A program made the translations under genes and the position numbers. Shown here piece by piece: positions 32,866-43,288 of a stretch of 64,000 bases of DNA. Origin of the DNA: Phoma sp. XZ068 (lineage: Eukaryota > Ascomycota > Dothideomycetes > Pleosporales > Didymellaceae); assembly GCA_004835665.1 (NCBI GenBank), contig RBKR01000001.1, positions 1,364,001-1,428,000 of the forward strand. The letters run 5' to 3'. A model generated the notes under the pieces. It had not been told where the DNA came from and ran no database searches. It saw nothing but the letters and a program-made list of their open reading frames with translations. Each line of letters opens with the position of its first letter. Position 1 is the stretch's first letter.

Positions 32866-33291
32866 CTACTCCTTCATCTCGTCATCCGGGTCAACGAAGT
32901 CATCGTCCTCGTCCTCATCGTCCTCGCCCTCAAGCTCCTGGTTGGCCTTGGCGAAGTCGATGGTCTTGCCGCGTGTACGGCTGCCGTGAATGATGTTGGA
33001 TGTCTCAATCTCCTCCATGTTGTCCTCATCGGCCTCCTCAGCTGTTGACATTAGCATCTCGTCTCTCGTAGGTTTGCGAGTGGGTACTCGTACGTTCGGC
33101 GGCCTATTGCGAATTCGTTAGCTACTTGCGCAGTGGTCACAAGCGTCGGATGGCAAACATACCTGGTCTTCGCCAGCAGACTCGTCGCTAGAGTCTTCGG
33201 ACTCCTCCATGACGTCCTGCTGAGGGGCCTTGCCCTTACCCTTGGTGTCTTGGGCACCTTCCATCTGCTGGTCCTGGGGTTGAGCAGACAT
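32866..33291 (-). CDS. CHZ1: histone H2A.Z-specific chaperone
   Basis: This nuclear acidic chaperone delivers H2A.Z-H2B dimers to the SWR1 remodeller. Three exons (33291-33163, 33103-33094, 33041-32866) give 104 residues. The middle exon is only 10 nt, encoding Ala-Ala-Glu plus the first base of a Pro codon. It is needed because exon 1 ends in phase 0 and exon 3 begins in phase 1. The CHZ motif lies at about 61-80 (SNIIHGSRTRGKTIDFAKAN), flanked by acidic stretches (EEADEDNMEEIE; GEDDEDEDDDFVDPDDEM). The N-terminus (MSAQPQDQQMEG) is hydrophilic and disordered. Skipping the microexon would change the frame and lose the motif. The CHZ motif makes the identity clear despite the small size. Confidence 0.9.
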
Positions 33292-34610
33292 CGTGGGTAT
33301 AGTCGCTAATGTGTAATTCGGTGCGTAAGTGGCGTGCGATTGATGCGGTCGGTTGGATGTGCGATTGTAGTGTCCGTGGGTGATGTGGTTTGCGACGATG
33401 AGAGGAAGCTGTGAACGTGAGCACCAGAGCCGCTTCTCCACACTAGCCGTATATGGCAAGACCTTGTTTATCACCGGGGTAACGCTTTCCTGATGCGCAA
33501 ACAGCAAACATCACATTTGCTAAACTTGAACTTGAGCGTCTAGCACTTGGTACGTTGAGAATAGTATTTGGTGCAGAACACATTGATTTTACCAGAATTC
33601 GCAGGTACTGATTGGTAAACTGTATTTGGTTTCTGAGGATACAATGTTCCCAGGTGTGTGTGCGTAGTTCGCATGACGATGGGATTTGGGCACAAGTGAA
33701 TGATTTACAAGAGAATCTTTCCAACGAAACTTACCAAGACGTGTTTGAAGTCCGGTAGCGCATATTCTTCGTTTTTTCTTGTCCATCAAGGTGGAAAGAA
33801 CCTCCCAAAGGGCAAGCAGAAGGACAGACCCACGTCGACTGGTCGGGAAGAAATATCGATCGCTACGAGACGCTAATCTGCCTATGAATGAATCCTCAAG
33901 TCTCTTGCTCAGTATTCTTGTATCTTTGACTTGAATTCCAGAGGCAGTTTTGGCATACTATTTTTAATGTCGAGCACTGCCTCCGATGGTGAAAAGTTTG
34001 GGGATTATCACCAGTATTCGAACGCAATCAGGACAGAGATATACAAGCGTCCATGATAATCGTAGCAAACATGAAGCTGCTATGAGGTAGCACCGCGCGG
34101 GGAATCTCCAAAAGATCCTATTATGCTTCCACATTTTCTCTTTTAATAGCCGACAGCAGGATCCAATATAAATCGTGTAGCATTGCAGAAAATCACATAG
34201 ATCGGGCTTGATATGTGCATGGAATCTTCCAGGCTTCTGCAGCTAGACTAACAGGCCCTTGAAAGTTCCGAGTTTCCAGGAAAGTATCATCATAATTCCG
34301 TAAGTAACTCCTTCTTTGTGACCACATTGCACACAGGTACCATTTTAAGTTCCTGCGAGAAAACGTGAAAGCTTTGCATAGTCTTAGAAGGGTTAAAGGC
34401 AAGCACATTGCAGTGGAAATAGAGCAGCACGCAGAAAAATGATGAAGTGAGACCAACCGCAGAACTAACATGAGAACATGGACGCAACACGTGGTGACTG
34501 AGGTCGCAACTTATACTGTAACCACAGACTGAAGCAACCAATAGTAATTGAAAGTAAGACTAGGGTATATAACGTTTCGCGCCCGCGAGACAAATGCAAA
34601 CGCAATGCAA
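33292..34610. other. spacer between CHZ1 and MFS transporter gene
   Basis: These 1.3 kb hold the CHZ1 promoter and the transporter's 3' UTR. A minus-strand frame at 33786 starts MDKKKRRICATGLQTRL and is followed by a good donor (gtaagt), so a small spliced transcript is possible. I could not find a second exon that extends it convincingly. The rest is AT-richer than its surroundings. Confidence 0.45.
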
Positions 34611-36109
34611 TCAATTCTCCTCTTTCGCCTCCCTCTTCTTCCGCCACTGCGGTCCCTTCCTAATCTCCAAGAACATCAGCGGCATCAACAACGCGCATAA
34701 ACCGCCCCAGATGGTATACGTACATCCATCACCGAGCCGACTCGTCATGCGTTCAATGACTGAGACGAGGATGGCTGCCAGCGAACACCGGACTAGGTTC
34801 GTGCACGCCGTTGCTCCTGAGCTCCTCGATTGCAAAATGTCGATGTTCAGTGTCATTGTTGTGTTCAGAATTCCCATGCTGGTCCAGCCTAGAAGTACCG
34901 CGAGGCACAGCGGCGCGGCCATGTGCGCTGAAGCTGAGATCGTCCAGCCCCAGCCGATGACACACATGACGAAGAGGGTGAGGTAGTAGGGCATGAGTCG
35001 AAGGCGAGCGTACTCGATGGTGAATGCCTCGCCAGTGCGCTTCTTGATGCGGTCGTACTCCCAGTCCAACACTTTGCCGGTTACTGTGCTGCCGATGATC
35101 ATGCCAGCGCCGGTGGGCAGGTAGCAGAGTCCAAGAACGGTTTCAGAGAGGTGGGGATAGATCTTTGCGAAGGATGAAGAGATGGTGGCTGTGATGGTGT
35201 AGTTTACAGCGTACACGATGCCAGTGAAGGTGAGCAGGACAATGACGTCTGGGTAGGTGAACAGGACGAATGGGTTGACCGAGTGCTTTGTGTTCGCACG
35301 AGATTGGGGGTCGGCATTCTTCTGGGCGGCTTTGCGACCGACAATAGGGATGATGGCTCGCAAGTGTCGAGGTACAGGAATACTGCCGTTTCCTGCAATG
35401 GAGCGGAGGGTTTCCGGGAGAAAGAGAGCAATAAGAACGAGGCATGCAGCAACCATGATGACGATGCTCCAGAAGATCGATCGCCATCCAAGTCCTTGGG
35501 ACAGGGCGCCACCCATTGCAGGTGCGATACATGGTGCCAGCATAGGCCCCAAGTTGAACATGCCGAAGTACCCTCCTCTTTCCCTGCTAGTGGAGATATC
35601 GCCTATCACACCAGCGCCGAGAGCGATAGTACTGGCACTTCCTCCGGATTGGAAGCATCGCAGGAAGAGAAGAAGCCAGAAATGATCCGTTGGACATAGG
35701 GCAAGTCCAATGCTAGCAGCGACCAGGATGCTAAGGCACCCGAGAAAGACTAATCTTCGACCATACCTATCGCTGATTGGGCCCCAGAGCATAGGCGAAA
35801 TACCCTGGAACACGAGGTACACTGTGACGGTCTGATTGATATCGTCTACAGACTGATTGAAGGCCTTTGCTATCGCTGGTATAGCTGGGAAGTAGATATT
35901 GGCAGGAAGAGGACTGTACCAACCTGTTAGCTTGTATCAACCGACTTTACAACGTCAACGTACCTGTAGAAACCAGCCAGTGCAACCATAGCAACAATCA
36001 ACCATTTCTCCTTGTTCGTATAAATGCTGTACGCTTCATGTGTCCCAACAACGACCTCCGGCTCGTCAGCCACCTCTTTCTCGATATCTTTGGGTTCAGC
36101 GGCGGCCAT
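34611..36109 (-). CDS. MFS drug:H+ antiporter-type transporter (DHA1)
   Basis: This is a plasma-membrane exporter of the major facilitator superfamily, DHA1 group (QDR-like); substrate unknown. Two exons (36109-35964, 35913-34611) give 482 residues. The intron falls in the first transmembrane helix at ALAGFY|SPLPANIYFP, and the joined sequence matches the family. Motif A is GPISDRYGRR, and the motif C region is GAGVIGDISTSRERGGYFG. About 12 hydrophobic helices are visible, with a central loop (RKAAQKNADPQSRANTKH). The N-terminus MAAAEPKDIEKEV is acidic and cytosolic; an upstream GTG-led extension is not used because the ATG at 36109 fits. The C-terminus ends in a lysine-rich tail (KKREAKEEN). 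It lies 629 bp from a divergent NCS1 permease, but no shared role can be claimed. Confidence 0.9.
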
Positions 36110-36738
36110 GAATGCGCGCTTTGCGAAGTTTGAGAGACGAAGAATCCTCCTTCCAAAACCCACACGACATTCTTCTCTTCACTACTCTTTAGCCCCCAGG
36201 ATTTCGGAGTATCTGCCACCGCAACCCTATAGTTTTGACGGCAACGGCCTTCCGCCCGGCGAACAATCGGCAAAGTCGTCTGATAGCGACATGTAACTTG
36301 GGTTGAGGATGACGCTAGGATGGAAGTAGTATCGCTAACGCCACAGAATCCCAAAACAGAAAGGGTAGTCGCTAAAGACCGGCGAAGACTTCACGAATTG
36401 CGGGTGAGGCCGTGAGACGGGTTAACAAGGCCAGTTCCGGCGGGAAAGGTTTTGCTGCGCGCCACACGGAGCACGGTGAAAAAACCGGGGGAGTCATGGA
36501 TAAACGGGCCTCTTTTGACGCTGATCGCTGATAGAGGTAGTTTAGACATCAATTCAACAACATATTCAACCTGTTGAAAAAAGCGAATTCTGCAACTCGT
36601 GCGTTTTGCAGCCCTGCGTGCTCCGCAGTATCACTGAAGCACTCCGACTACTCAACCAGATCTCCGGGAACCCTCAAACCTTGTACTCCACTTAGACGGA
36701 CCTAACCTGCAGCTACACGGAAACATCACGCCGACACC
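36110..36738. promoter_or_regulatory. divergent spacer between MFS and NCS1 transporter genes
   Basis: These 629 bp separate two divergent transporter starts and must contain both promoters. An AT-rich stretch (36540-36600) and a pyrimidine-rich stretch near 36640-36690 are visible. I do not recognise a specific regulator site. Confidence 0.45.
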
Positions 36739-38318
36739 ATGGTTGTTCCTATGATAGCAGCGTCGGAGGAAGAGCTAGGGAAGATTCAAATCGGCAAGGA
36801 AAACTCCCCTGATACTTCTCCACACCGGGGAAAGACATCGAGAGTCGGAGGTCTGAATGGTCTGCTCAATCTGCTGGCGAAGCGTGGAGATGTCGAACTC
36901 CAGGGAGCAACGCCGGTGCCGTATGATGAGAGGACGGAAACGAATTACTTCAACATCTTTACCTTGTGGTTTTGTATGAGTTGTAATCCCCTCCCGTGAG
37001 TCACCAGATCTTAAATGGAGGTCGATTGTCGAAACTAATCCATCTCAGGGTAACTTTTGGCATGGTTGGGACTGCATCGTTTGGTTTGAACCTGCGAGAT
37101 GCATCACTCGTTATCCTGTTCTTCACGCTGGTATCCACGATCCCTGTTGCATATATGTGTACTTGGGGGCCACGCACAGGTCAAAGGCAACTGGTACAGG
37201 CCCGCTTCGCCTTTGGAAAGTACTTCGTCTCAGTGCTGGTTCTCTTGAACCTCGCCACGCTTACTGGATTCTGCGTCGTTGACGCTACGATTGGCGGCCA
37301 AGCACTCTCAGCGGTCATGGAAGGCGAGACTATCACCGCTACAGTTGGCATTGTCATCATCTCCTTGCTCGCCATGCTGGTAGCGTTCTGTGGATTCCGC
37401 ATCCTGCACCACTACGAGCGCTGGGCATGGATTCCCGCCGTTATCGCATTGGTTATTGCCACCGGATGCGGTGGTGAGGGATTGAAGCAGCAAGTTGCTG
37501 CCCCTGCTGCTACTGCCCAACAAGTCTTGTCGTTTGGCAGCTTGGTCGCAAGTTTCATGCTGCCCTGGGCTGCGCTCGCGAGTGACTTCAGCACGTATAT
37601 GCACCCCAAAGCACCGCCTCTCCGCATTGCAGCGTACACCTACGCTGGGCTGGCACTACCTACTATCTTGCTCATGACACTTGGAGCGGCCATGGGCGGT
37701 GCAGTTACCAACGTACCCTCGTGGGAGGCAGGCTACGATGTCAACGCTGCTAGTGGTGTGTTGGCAGCGATGTTGCAGCCAGCTGGGGGCTTTGGACGTT
37801 TTGTCACTGTCGTGCTCGCGTTCAGTATGTTGGGTAACTTGAGCGCGACCATGTACGCCATTACGCTGAACTTCCAGATGGCGCTGCCGTGGTTCTTCCG
37901 CATCCCTCGCGTTCTCTATGCCATTCTCATCACTGGCATTGTCATCGGCGTTGCCATCCCAGCAGCGAAAAGCTTCTTCCTGAACCTCGAGAACTTCCTT
38001 GGTCTGATTGGGTTCTGGGCTGCTGCGTTCATTGGAGTCATGCTCACCGAGCACCTGCTCTTCCGAAAAGGTAGCTTCGAAGCGTACACCAATGATGAGG
38101 GCGCTTGGGACGACACTACGAAGCTACCCCCTGGGTTTGCTGCTATTGGTGCCGCGGTCCTGTGCTTTGGGCTGGTGATTCCGGGGATGAGCCAGACGTG
38201 GTTTGTGGGGCCCATTGCGGAAAGCACGGGTGACATTGGATTTGAAGTTGCGTTGGTGTTGTCGGCGGTATTGTATGTGCCTTTTAGGATGCTAGAGCGT
38301 AAGCAGTTTGGTAGGTAA
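36739..38318 (+). CDS. purine-cytosine permease (NCS1 family)
   Basis: This proton-coupled plasma-membrane transporter takes up purines and cytosine (FCY2/FcyB group). Two exons (36739-36995, 37049-38318) give 508 residues. The 53-bp intron (gtgagt, ctaat, cag) splits the first helix CMSCNPLP|VTFGMVGTASFGL, matching the family. The soluble N-terminus holds PYDERTETNYFNIFTLWF, a strongly conserved block just before helix 1. About 12 hydrophobic segments follow. SDFSTYMHPKAP is a typical loop motif of fungal Fcy permeases. The C-terminus FRMLERKQFGR is short. Exact substrate within purines, cytosine or vitamin B6 compounds is not decided by the sequence. Confidence 0.93.
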
Positions 38319-38745
38319 GGTGCAAGTAGATAGTGGTACTTGACCAGAAAATGACAATTACTGCAAGATCTACAAGCAACTCGATGTCTCTGATTGGAAA
38401 ATAATGATTGACATGTGAAGACTGACTCCTGACTACGCATGATGCTCGGCTTCTTCAGGAGATTACATGTGGTGGTGGACACGCATAACCGTGCAGTGGA
38501 TCATTTTGCCGAGGTAGGCATGCCCAACCCCGGAATGCGCCATGATCTCACAGGGCTACGGACCGCAAGCCGACGTCCACAAATGCCTTCGGATCCGCAC
38601 GCTGCATCAGACTTTGATGTAAACTGCACGCCTGACTGAGATTTGACATCTCTGCTCTTCACTCCTTCACGATACCAACACCACCACCAAGCTCGGCACT
38701 ACGAGCTTCATACCCCACTCGACGCGTCTCAAGCCCATCTACGTC
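38319..38745. other. spacer between NCS1 permease and peroxisomal carrier
   Basis: These 427 bp hold the permease 3' UTR and the carrier promoter. A pyrimidine/CA-rich run (caacaccaccaccaagc) precedes the carrier start. No gene is recognised. Confidence 0.5.
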
Positions 38746-39829
38746 ATGGCCGAGGTCAAGCAAGAAGCTCAGCAGAAGCTCGCCGAGTCGACGCAGTCGG
38801 TGCCCCAGAGCACAGTAGCGCAGCAGAGCGACAATGTTGCGCACGCCCTTGCCGGTGCTGGAGGCGGCCTGCTGTCCATGGCGCTGACGTACCCGCTCAT
38901 TACGCTGTCGACACGCGCGCAGGTCGAGTCGAAGCGCGCACAGTCGTCGACACTGGGCGCCGCCCGCCGCATCATCAAGCGTGAGGGCATCACGGGCCTG
39001 TACGCGGGCCTGGACTCTGCGCTGTTCGGCATCACCGTCACCAACTTCGTCTACTACTACTGTACATCGACCTCCACACTCTCACACTAGCGCAGTACTG
39101 ACAACGCAGGGTACGAATGGACCCGCGCCTTCTTCGAGAAGGCCGCGCTCAAGACCGGCCGCCCCTCCAAGAAGCTCACCACCATCGAGTCCATGATCGC
39201 CGGCGCCATTGCGGGCTCCGCCACCGTGCTCTTGACAAACCCCATCTGGGTCGTCAACACGCGCATGACCACTCGCAAGTCCGAGTCCGACGAGCAGGTC
39301 CTCCCTGGCTCAACCCCAGCCAAGGCGCCCTCTACCCTCGCCACCCTGCTCGCTCTGATCCGCGAGGAGGGACCCCTGCGCCTCTTCGCGGGCGTTGCGC
39401 CAGCTCTGGTGCTCGTCATCAACCCCATCCTGCAGTACACCGTGTTTGAGCAGATGAAGAACTTCCTGGAGAAGAAGAGACGCGTCACCCCGAAGGATGC
39501 CTTCTACCTTGGTGCCCTGGGCAAGTTGCTCGCCACGAGCATCACATACCCGTACATCACAGTCAAGAGCAGGATGCATGTCGCCGGCAAGGATGGACCA
39601 CGCGAGAGCATGCTGACTACCTTCAAGAGGATCATCAGCGAGGAGGGCTACAGTGGTTTGTACGGAGGTGCGTTTAGTTGCAGCCGTTTAAATGGATTTG
39701 ATGCTAATGGACTTAGGTATTGGACCCAAGGTCACCCAGAGCGTCATCACCGCCGCTTTCTTGTTTGCTTTCAAGGATGTGTTGTATGCCTACACTGTGG
39801 ACGCACGCAAGAAGCTCGCCCGTAAGTAA
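38746..39829 (+). CDS. ANT1: peroxisomal adenine nucleotide carrier (SLC25A17/PMP47-like)
   Basis: This mitochondrial-carrier-family protein exchanges ATP for AMP across the peroxisomal membrane, supporting acyl-CoA activation in beta-oxidation. Three exons (38746-39061, 39110-39667, 39717-39829) give 328 residues. Both introns have good signals, and the joins FVYYY|WYEWTR and GLYGG|IGPKVTQS are in frame. Three carrier repeats are visible, with signatures TYPLITLSTRAQ, TNPIWVVNTRM and TYPYITVKSRM. The second is typical of the SLC25A17/PMP47/ANT1 branch rather than mitochondrial ADP/ATP carriers. An N-terminal tail of about 30 residues is Gln/Ser-rich. The mature C-terminus is KKLARK. Peroxisomal location is inferred from the branch. 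Confidence 0.92.
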
Positions 39830-40258
39830 ACGCAACGCCAAGTACTTTCAAGGACGATTGGAGACGCCAGTGAGCAGTATTCAGAAGAATATGGTGCACG
39901 GATGGACGAGGGTTGGAACAGTTGCTGTACAGTAACACAAGGGAGGAAAAGTCAGATTATGTATATACCCTGAATCTATATTCATGTTTTTCTTTTGCTT
40001 TACGTTCGTTCAATATCTCTCGCTTCCTTTTGAAGGCTTGCTCTTGGATTCTGACAACAACCGGATGTTTACCCGGGTTGCCGTTAGCAGCCTCCCGACC
40101 TCATGCAGGTACACCACCATTGCGGGGCACCCTAATTACCCACCACTGGACTTCACAAAAGCAATGCGGACCAGATCTTCCGTATCTCACATGTCTAAGA
40201 ATACAAATGAGTCGCTCTCCCACCGTACGGCTTGACGCCTGTCAACTAAGTCTTCACC
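39830..40258. other. spacer between carrier and Gfo/Idh/MocA gene
   Basis: These 429 bp are AT-rich near 39930-40030, probably the carrier's 3' UTR, and include the next promoter. Nothing else is recognised. Confidence 0.5.
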
Positions 40259-41564
40259 ATGGCTTCTGAGCCCTTTACTCTGCGCTGGGGTATATTAGGT
40301 ATACAGTGAACAACACCACCGTCATCTACCATACTAACATTCACTCAGCAACAGGGGGAATTGCAAAAAGTACTCCGACCTCATTCCAGCTTCTACTCAC
40401 CAACCATTCCTGACCTCCATAGCTTTCACCAAAGACCTACTCGTCGATCCAGCAACCCGCGATGTCAGTGACATCCGCCATGTCGTCGCCGCAGCCGCAT
40501 CTTCCACATCAGCATCCCGCGCCTCCGCCTTCCTGGCAGAAGTTGGTGCCCCCAACTCAGCGAAAAGCTACGGCACCTACAAAGACCTTGTCGCCGACCC
40601 AGACGTCAACATCATCTACATCGCAACCCCCCACTCACACCACTACCAACACACCCGCCTCGCCCTCGAAGCAGGAAAACACGTCCTCGTCGAAAAACCA
40701 ATCACCGTCACCGCCCCACAAGCCCGCATCCTCTTCGCTCTCGCCAAAGAGAGGAATCTCTTCCTCATGGAAGCAGTCTGGACGCGCTTTTTCCCGCTCA
40801 CCCGCTCAATCCAGGACTTCATTCTTAGCGGCAGACTCGGCGTCGTGAAGCGCGTACACGCCGATCTCTCGTTCTGGAACGATGTAGAAACTGAATTCGG
40901 CACCGCGCATCGCATGGTCAATATGCAGCTTGCGGGTGGCGCACTGCTGGATCTAGGAATCTATTCGCTAACGTGGGTGTTCTTGGTGCTGTATCACTTG
41001 CAACACCGCGCTGAGACGGCGGAGAAGAAGAAGCCGGTGGTGAAAGGGAGTATGAGTTTCTACCCGTCTACGGGCTGCGATGAAATGACGTCTATCATGC
41101 TCGATTTTCCCGGCGCGAGGGTGGGAGGGACGGACAAAGGCAATGGTGATGCCCACGCCCTCGCCCTAACAAATATCCGCGTCTCACACAACCCCAACGC
41201 CAAACACCCCTCCGCAGACCCAGTGCGTATACAAGGTACACTGGGGGACATCACGGTCGCGGGCCCGAGTTACCGGCCGGAAGCATACACGCTTGTTCCC
41301 GCGTGCAATGCGATTCGCGGACAGCTTGCGGACTTTGAGTTTGAGACGAAGAGGTTTGATATCCCGGGGGGTCATGGCATGTTTTGGGAGGCGGATGAGT
41401 GTGCGCGGTGTGTGCGGGACGGGAAGCTGGAGAGTGAGGTTATTGGGTGGGAAGAGACGGGGGTGGTTATGGAGGTTATGGATGAGGTGAGGAGGCAGGC
41501 GGGGTTGAAGTATCCCGAGGGACTTGAGAGCGTGGAGTATCCGCTCGAGGAGTTTGGGCTATAA
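40259..41564 (+). CDS. Gfo/Idh/MocA NAD(P)-dependent dehydrogenase (D-xylose / dihydrodiol dehydrogenase-like)
   Basis: This is a Rossmann-fold oxidoreductase of the group containing NADP-dependent D-xylose 1-dehydrogenase and dimeric dihydrodiol dehydrogenase. Three exons (40259-40298, 40349-40369, 40423-41564) give 400 residues. The middle exon is only 21 nt and encodes the core of the dinucleotide motif, so the mature N-terminus reads LRWGILATGGIAKTFTKDLL. VLVEKPITV carries the conserved catalytic-site lysine, and HRMVNMQLAGGALLDLGIY is the expected substrate-domain motif. FWEADECARCVRDGKLES is a common C-terminal block. The coding strand is C-rich in its first half and G-rich in its last 250 bp. 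Location is probably cytosolic. The true substrate is open. Confidence 0.88.
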
Positions 41565-41845
41565 GATGGGGAGACAGGGTTAGGAATTAGAGGGATAGAT
41601 TGTTTGGAGCACTTTTGTATATTGAGTAGCTACGAGAGCAGCTAAACTGTGACATGGAAGTCGCCAGAGCAGCTTGCTATATATGCTAACTTTTGTCATG
41701 TTCTTCGAGCGAATACCCCTAACTTTTGTGTCGAGATTGACGATATACGTGATCGATCTCGCTATTTCGCCAATCTCTGATGTCTTTCACCAGCCAGGGA
41801 GACAGCCGTATAACAGAACCACGGGAGAGAAATGCCAATCCCCAC

Positions 41846-42913
41846 CTAGCCAACCACCGTCGACACATCAGGCGGGATAGCAGGGAAGCTCGTCTTGACT
41901 GGGCCTGTAGGCAGGATGGGTGTGAATGTTGTGATTGTGAGCATCGTGGTCGGTGGAGGGTTGATCATCGTGCCGTTGGGGCAGTAGTGTCGGTAGCACG
42001 GGTCAGTAGTTGCTACAGAGTGATAAACGGACGAGACCGAGTGACGCTGGATAGGACCAAGGATGGGCAGAGAAGCATCGGGGGAGACGGGTTGACCAGG
42101 GCCGCGCCACCAGTCAATAGGTACACCGGCCTCACGCACCTTCTTCGCACCGGTGGTCACCGTTGGAGGAACGGACAAGGAGCTGTGCGTGGCGAAAGAA
42201 GGCACGTTGGGTGTTGGCACACCAGCGGGACAGTAGTGGCGATTGCAGTCGATGGTGTACGACTGAGTAGGATTGTGCTCTGGCTCCTTTGGAATTGCAG
42301 AGCCTCCGTCACAAGGCGCAGGCGTGGGAATGGGCAAGATGGAAGCGAGAGCTTCACCAGTCTGGCCAGGAGCGCTCACATCCGTCTCTGGTGGAAACAG
42401 GTCAGAGCGGATAGATAGAATGCCCATGGTCTCTTCACCAGTCTCCTCAGGGACTTGGGTTTGACCAGGGAAGTGAACATCGGGACGCGTGCTGAAGAAC
42501 TCCGGGGGAGGGATCCGATGAGCAGCACCCAGCTGAGAGGCAATGCCAGTCTCAACAGGAACCTCACCGATAGACTTGGGCGTAGCACGAACAAAGTTCG
42601 CGACCTGACGCTGAGAACGCTGGCCGCCGTTGTGACCACACGGGTAACCATCGCGCCAGCACTCGACTGCGGTAGTGGGCTTGGGAAGGTACGTGTTTGA
42701 CCGAACGGGAGGCGAGACAGAGATCGTTCCAACAGTTCGGGAGCTGCTGCGAACAGGTTCGTTGGCGGGCAGCGTGTACGCGGACGAGAACGTGTCGTAC
42801 ACTACAGGAGCTAAGCCAGTGCGATTATTCAGGATGAGTGGGTCATTACCATTCTGCGATACAACGCAGCTGGCAAAGCCGAAGGCGCTGAGCGCGATGT
42901 TGGTGACTTTCAT
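41846..42913 (-). CDS. secreted protein with repeated cysteine-pair motif
   Basis: I do not recognise a family. The 355-residue intronless frame begins with a signal peptide (MKVTNIALSAFGFASCVVSQ). The mature part is rich in Pro, Ser and Thr with few charged runs. Its seven cysteines sit as pairs in related motifs plus one alone: CWRDGYPC (85-92), C201, CNRHYCPAG (223-231) and CYRHYCPNG (306-314). The spacing between the last two is 83 residues, and each is followed by a proline-rich spacer, suggesting internal duplication. N-glycosylation sequons (NRT, NGT) are present. The composition suits a cell-wall or extracellular protein; an effector role is possible but unproven. Start is the ATG at 42913; an in-frame extension upstream has no ATG. 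Confidence 0.7.
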   Translation of the reverse strand: MKVTNIALSAFGFASCVVSQNGNDPLILNNRTGLAPVVYDTFSSAYTLPANEPVRSSSRTVGTISVSPPVRSNTYLPKPTTAVECWRDGYPCGHNGGQRSQRQVANFVRATPKSIGEVPVETGIASQLGAAHRIPPPEFFSTRPDVHFPGQTQVPEETGEETMGILSIRSDLFPPETDVSAPGQTGEALASILPIPTPAPCDGGSAIPKEPEHNPTQSYTIDCNRHYCPAGVPTPNVPSFATHSSLSVPPTVTTGAKKVREAGVPIDWWRGPGQPVSPDASLPILGPIQRHSVSSVYHSVATTDPCYRHYCPNGTMINPPPTTMLTITTFTPILPTGPVKTSFPAIPPDVSTVVG

Positions 42914-43288
42914 GTTGTCTTGACACTTAGATGTGGTTGGGGTGGAATGTTGGGTGAGGTGGAGAGAACCGGCAAGGTCGAAAGGTCTTATATTTGAGTG
43001 CGCACTGGCGATATTAGAATGGCCTTCACCTGGTGTGTGAGAAGGGTTTGGCGACAAAGCTCAGGCGGTGAAAAGATGTGGCATAACGTAGAAGGCAAAC
43101 GGAAAGAGCGAGGGGGAGGTGAAAGTGAAGGATCAAACGGGAATATATCAACAAGCGGTAAGTGGAGATGTAAATCTATGAAAGTTTATGAAAATCAGAA
43201 ACCCTTGACAAGGGCAACGCCATTCTATGCACCTTCTACGAGACGATAGCGTCTTACTCTCTAAAATACACACACAGAACATAGGTCA
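42914..43288. other. spacer upstream of secreted-protein gene
   Basis: These 375 bp hold the promoter of the secreted protein and the 3' UTR of the GHKL-ATPase gene. A purine-rich run lies at 43090-43130. Nothing else is recognised. Confidence 0.5.

Noticed and set aside
33589..33786. Minus-strand start MDKKKRRICATGLQTRL followed by a good gtaagt donor
   Set aside because: No second exon could be found that extends the protein sensibly. It is kept only as a possible small transcript in the spacer description.
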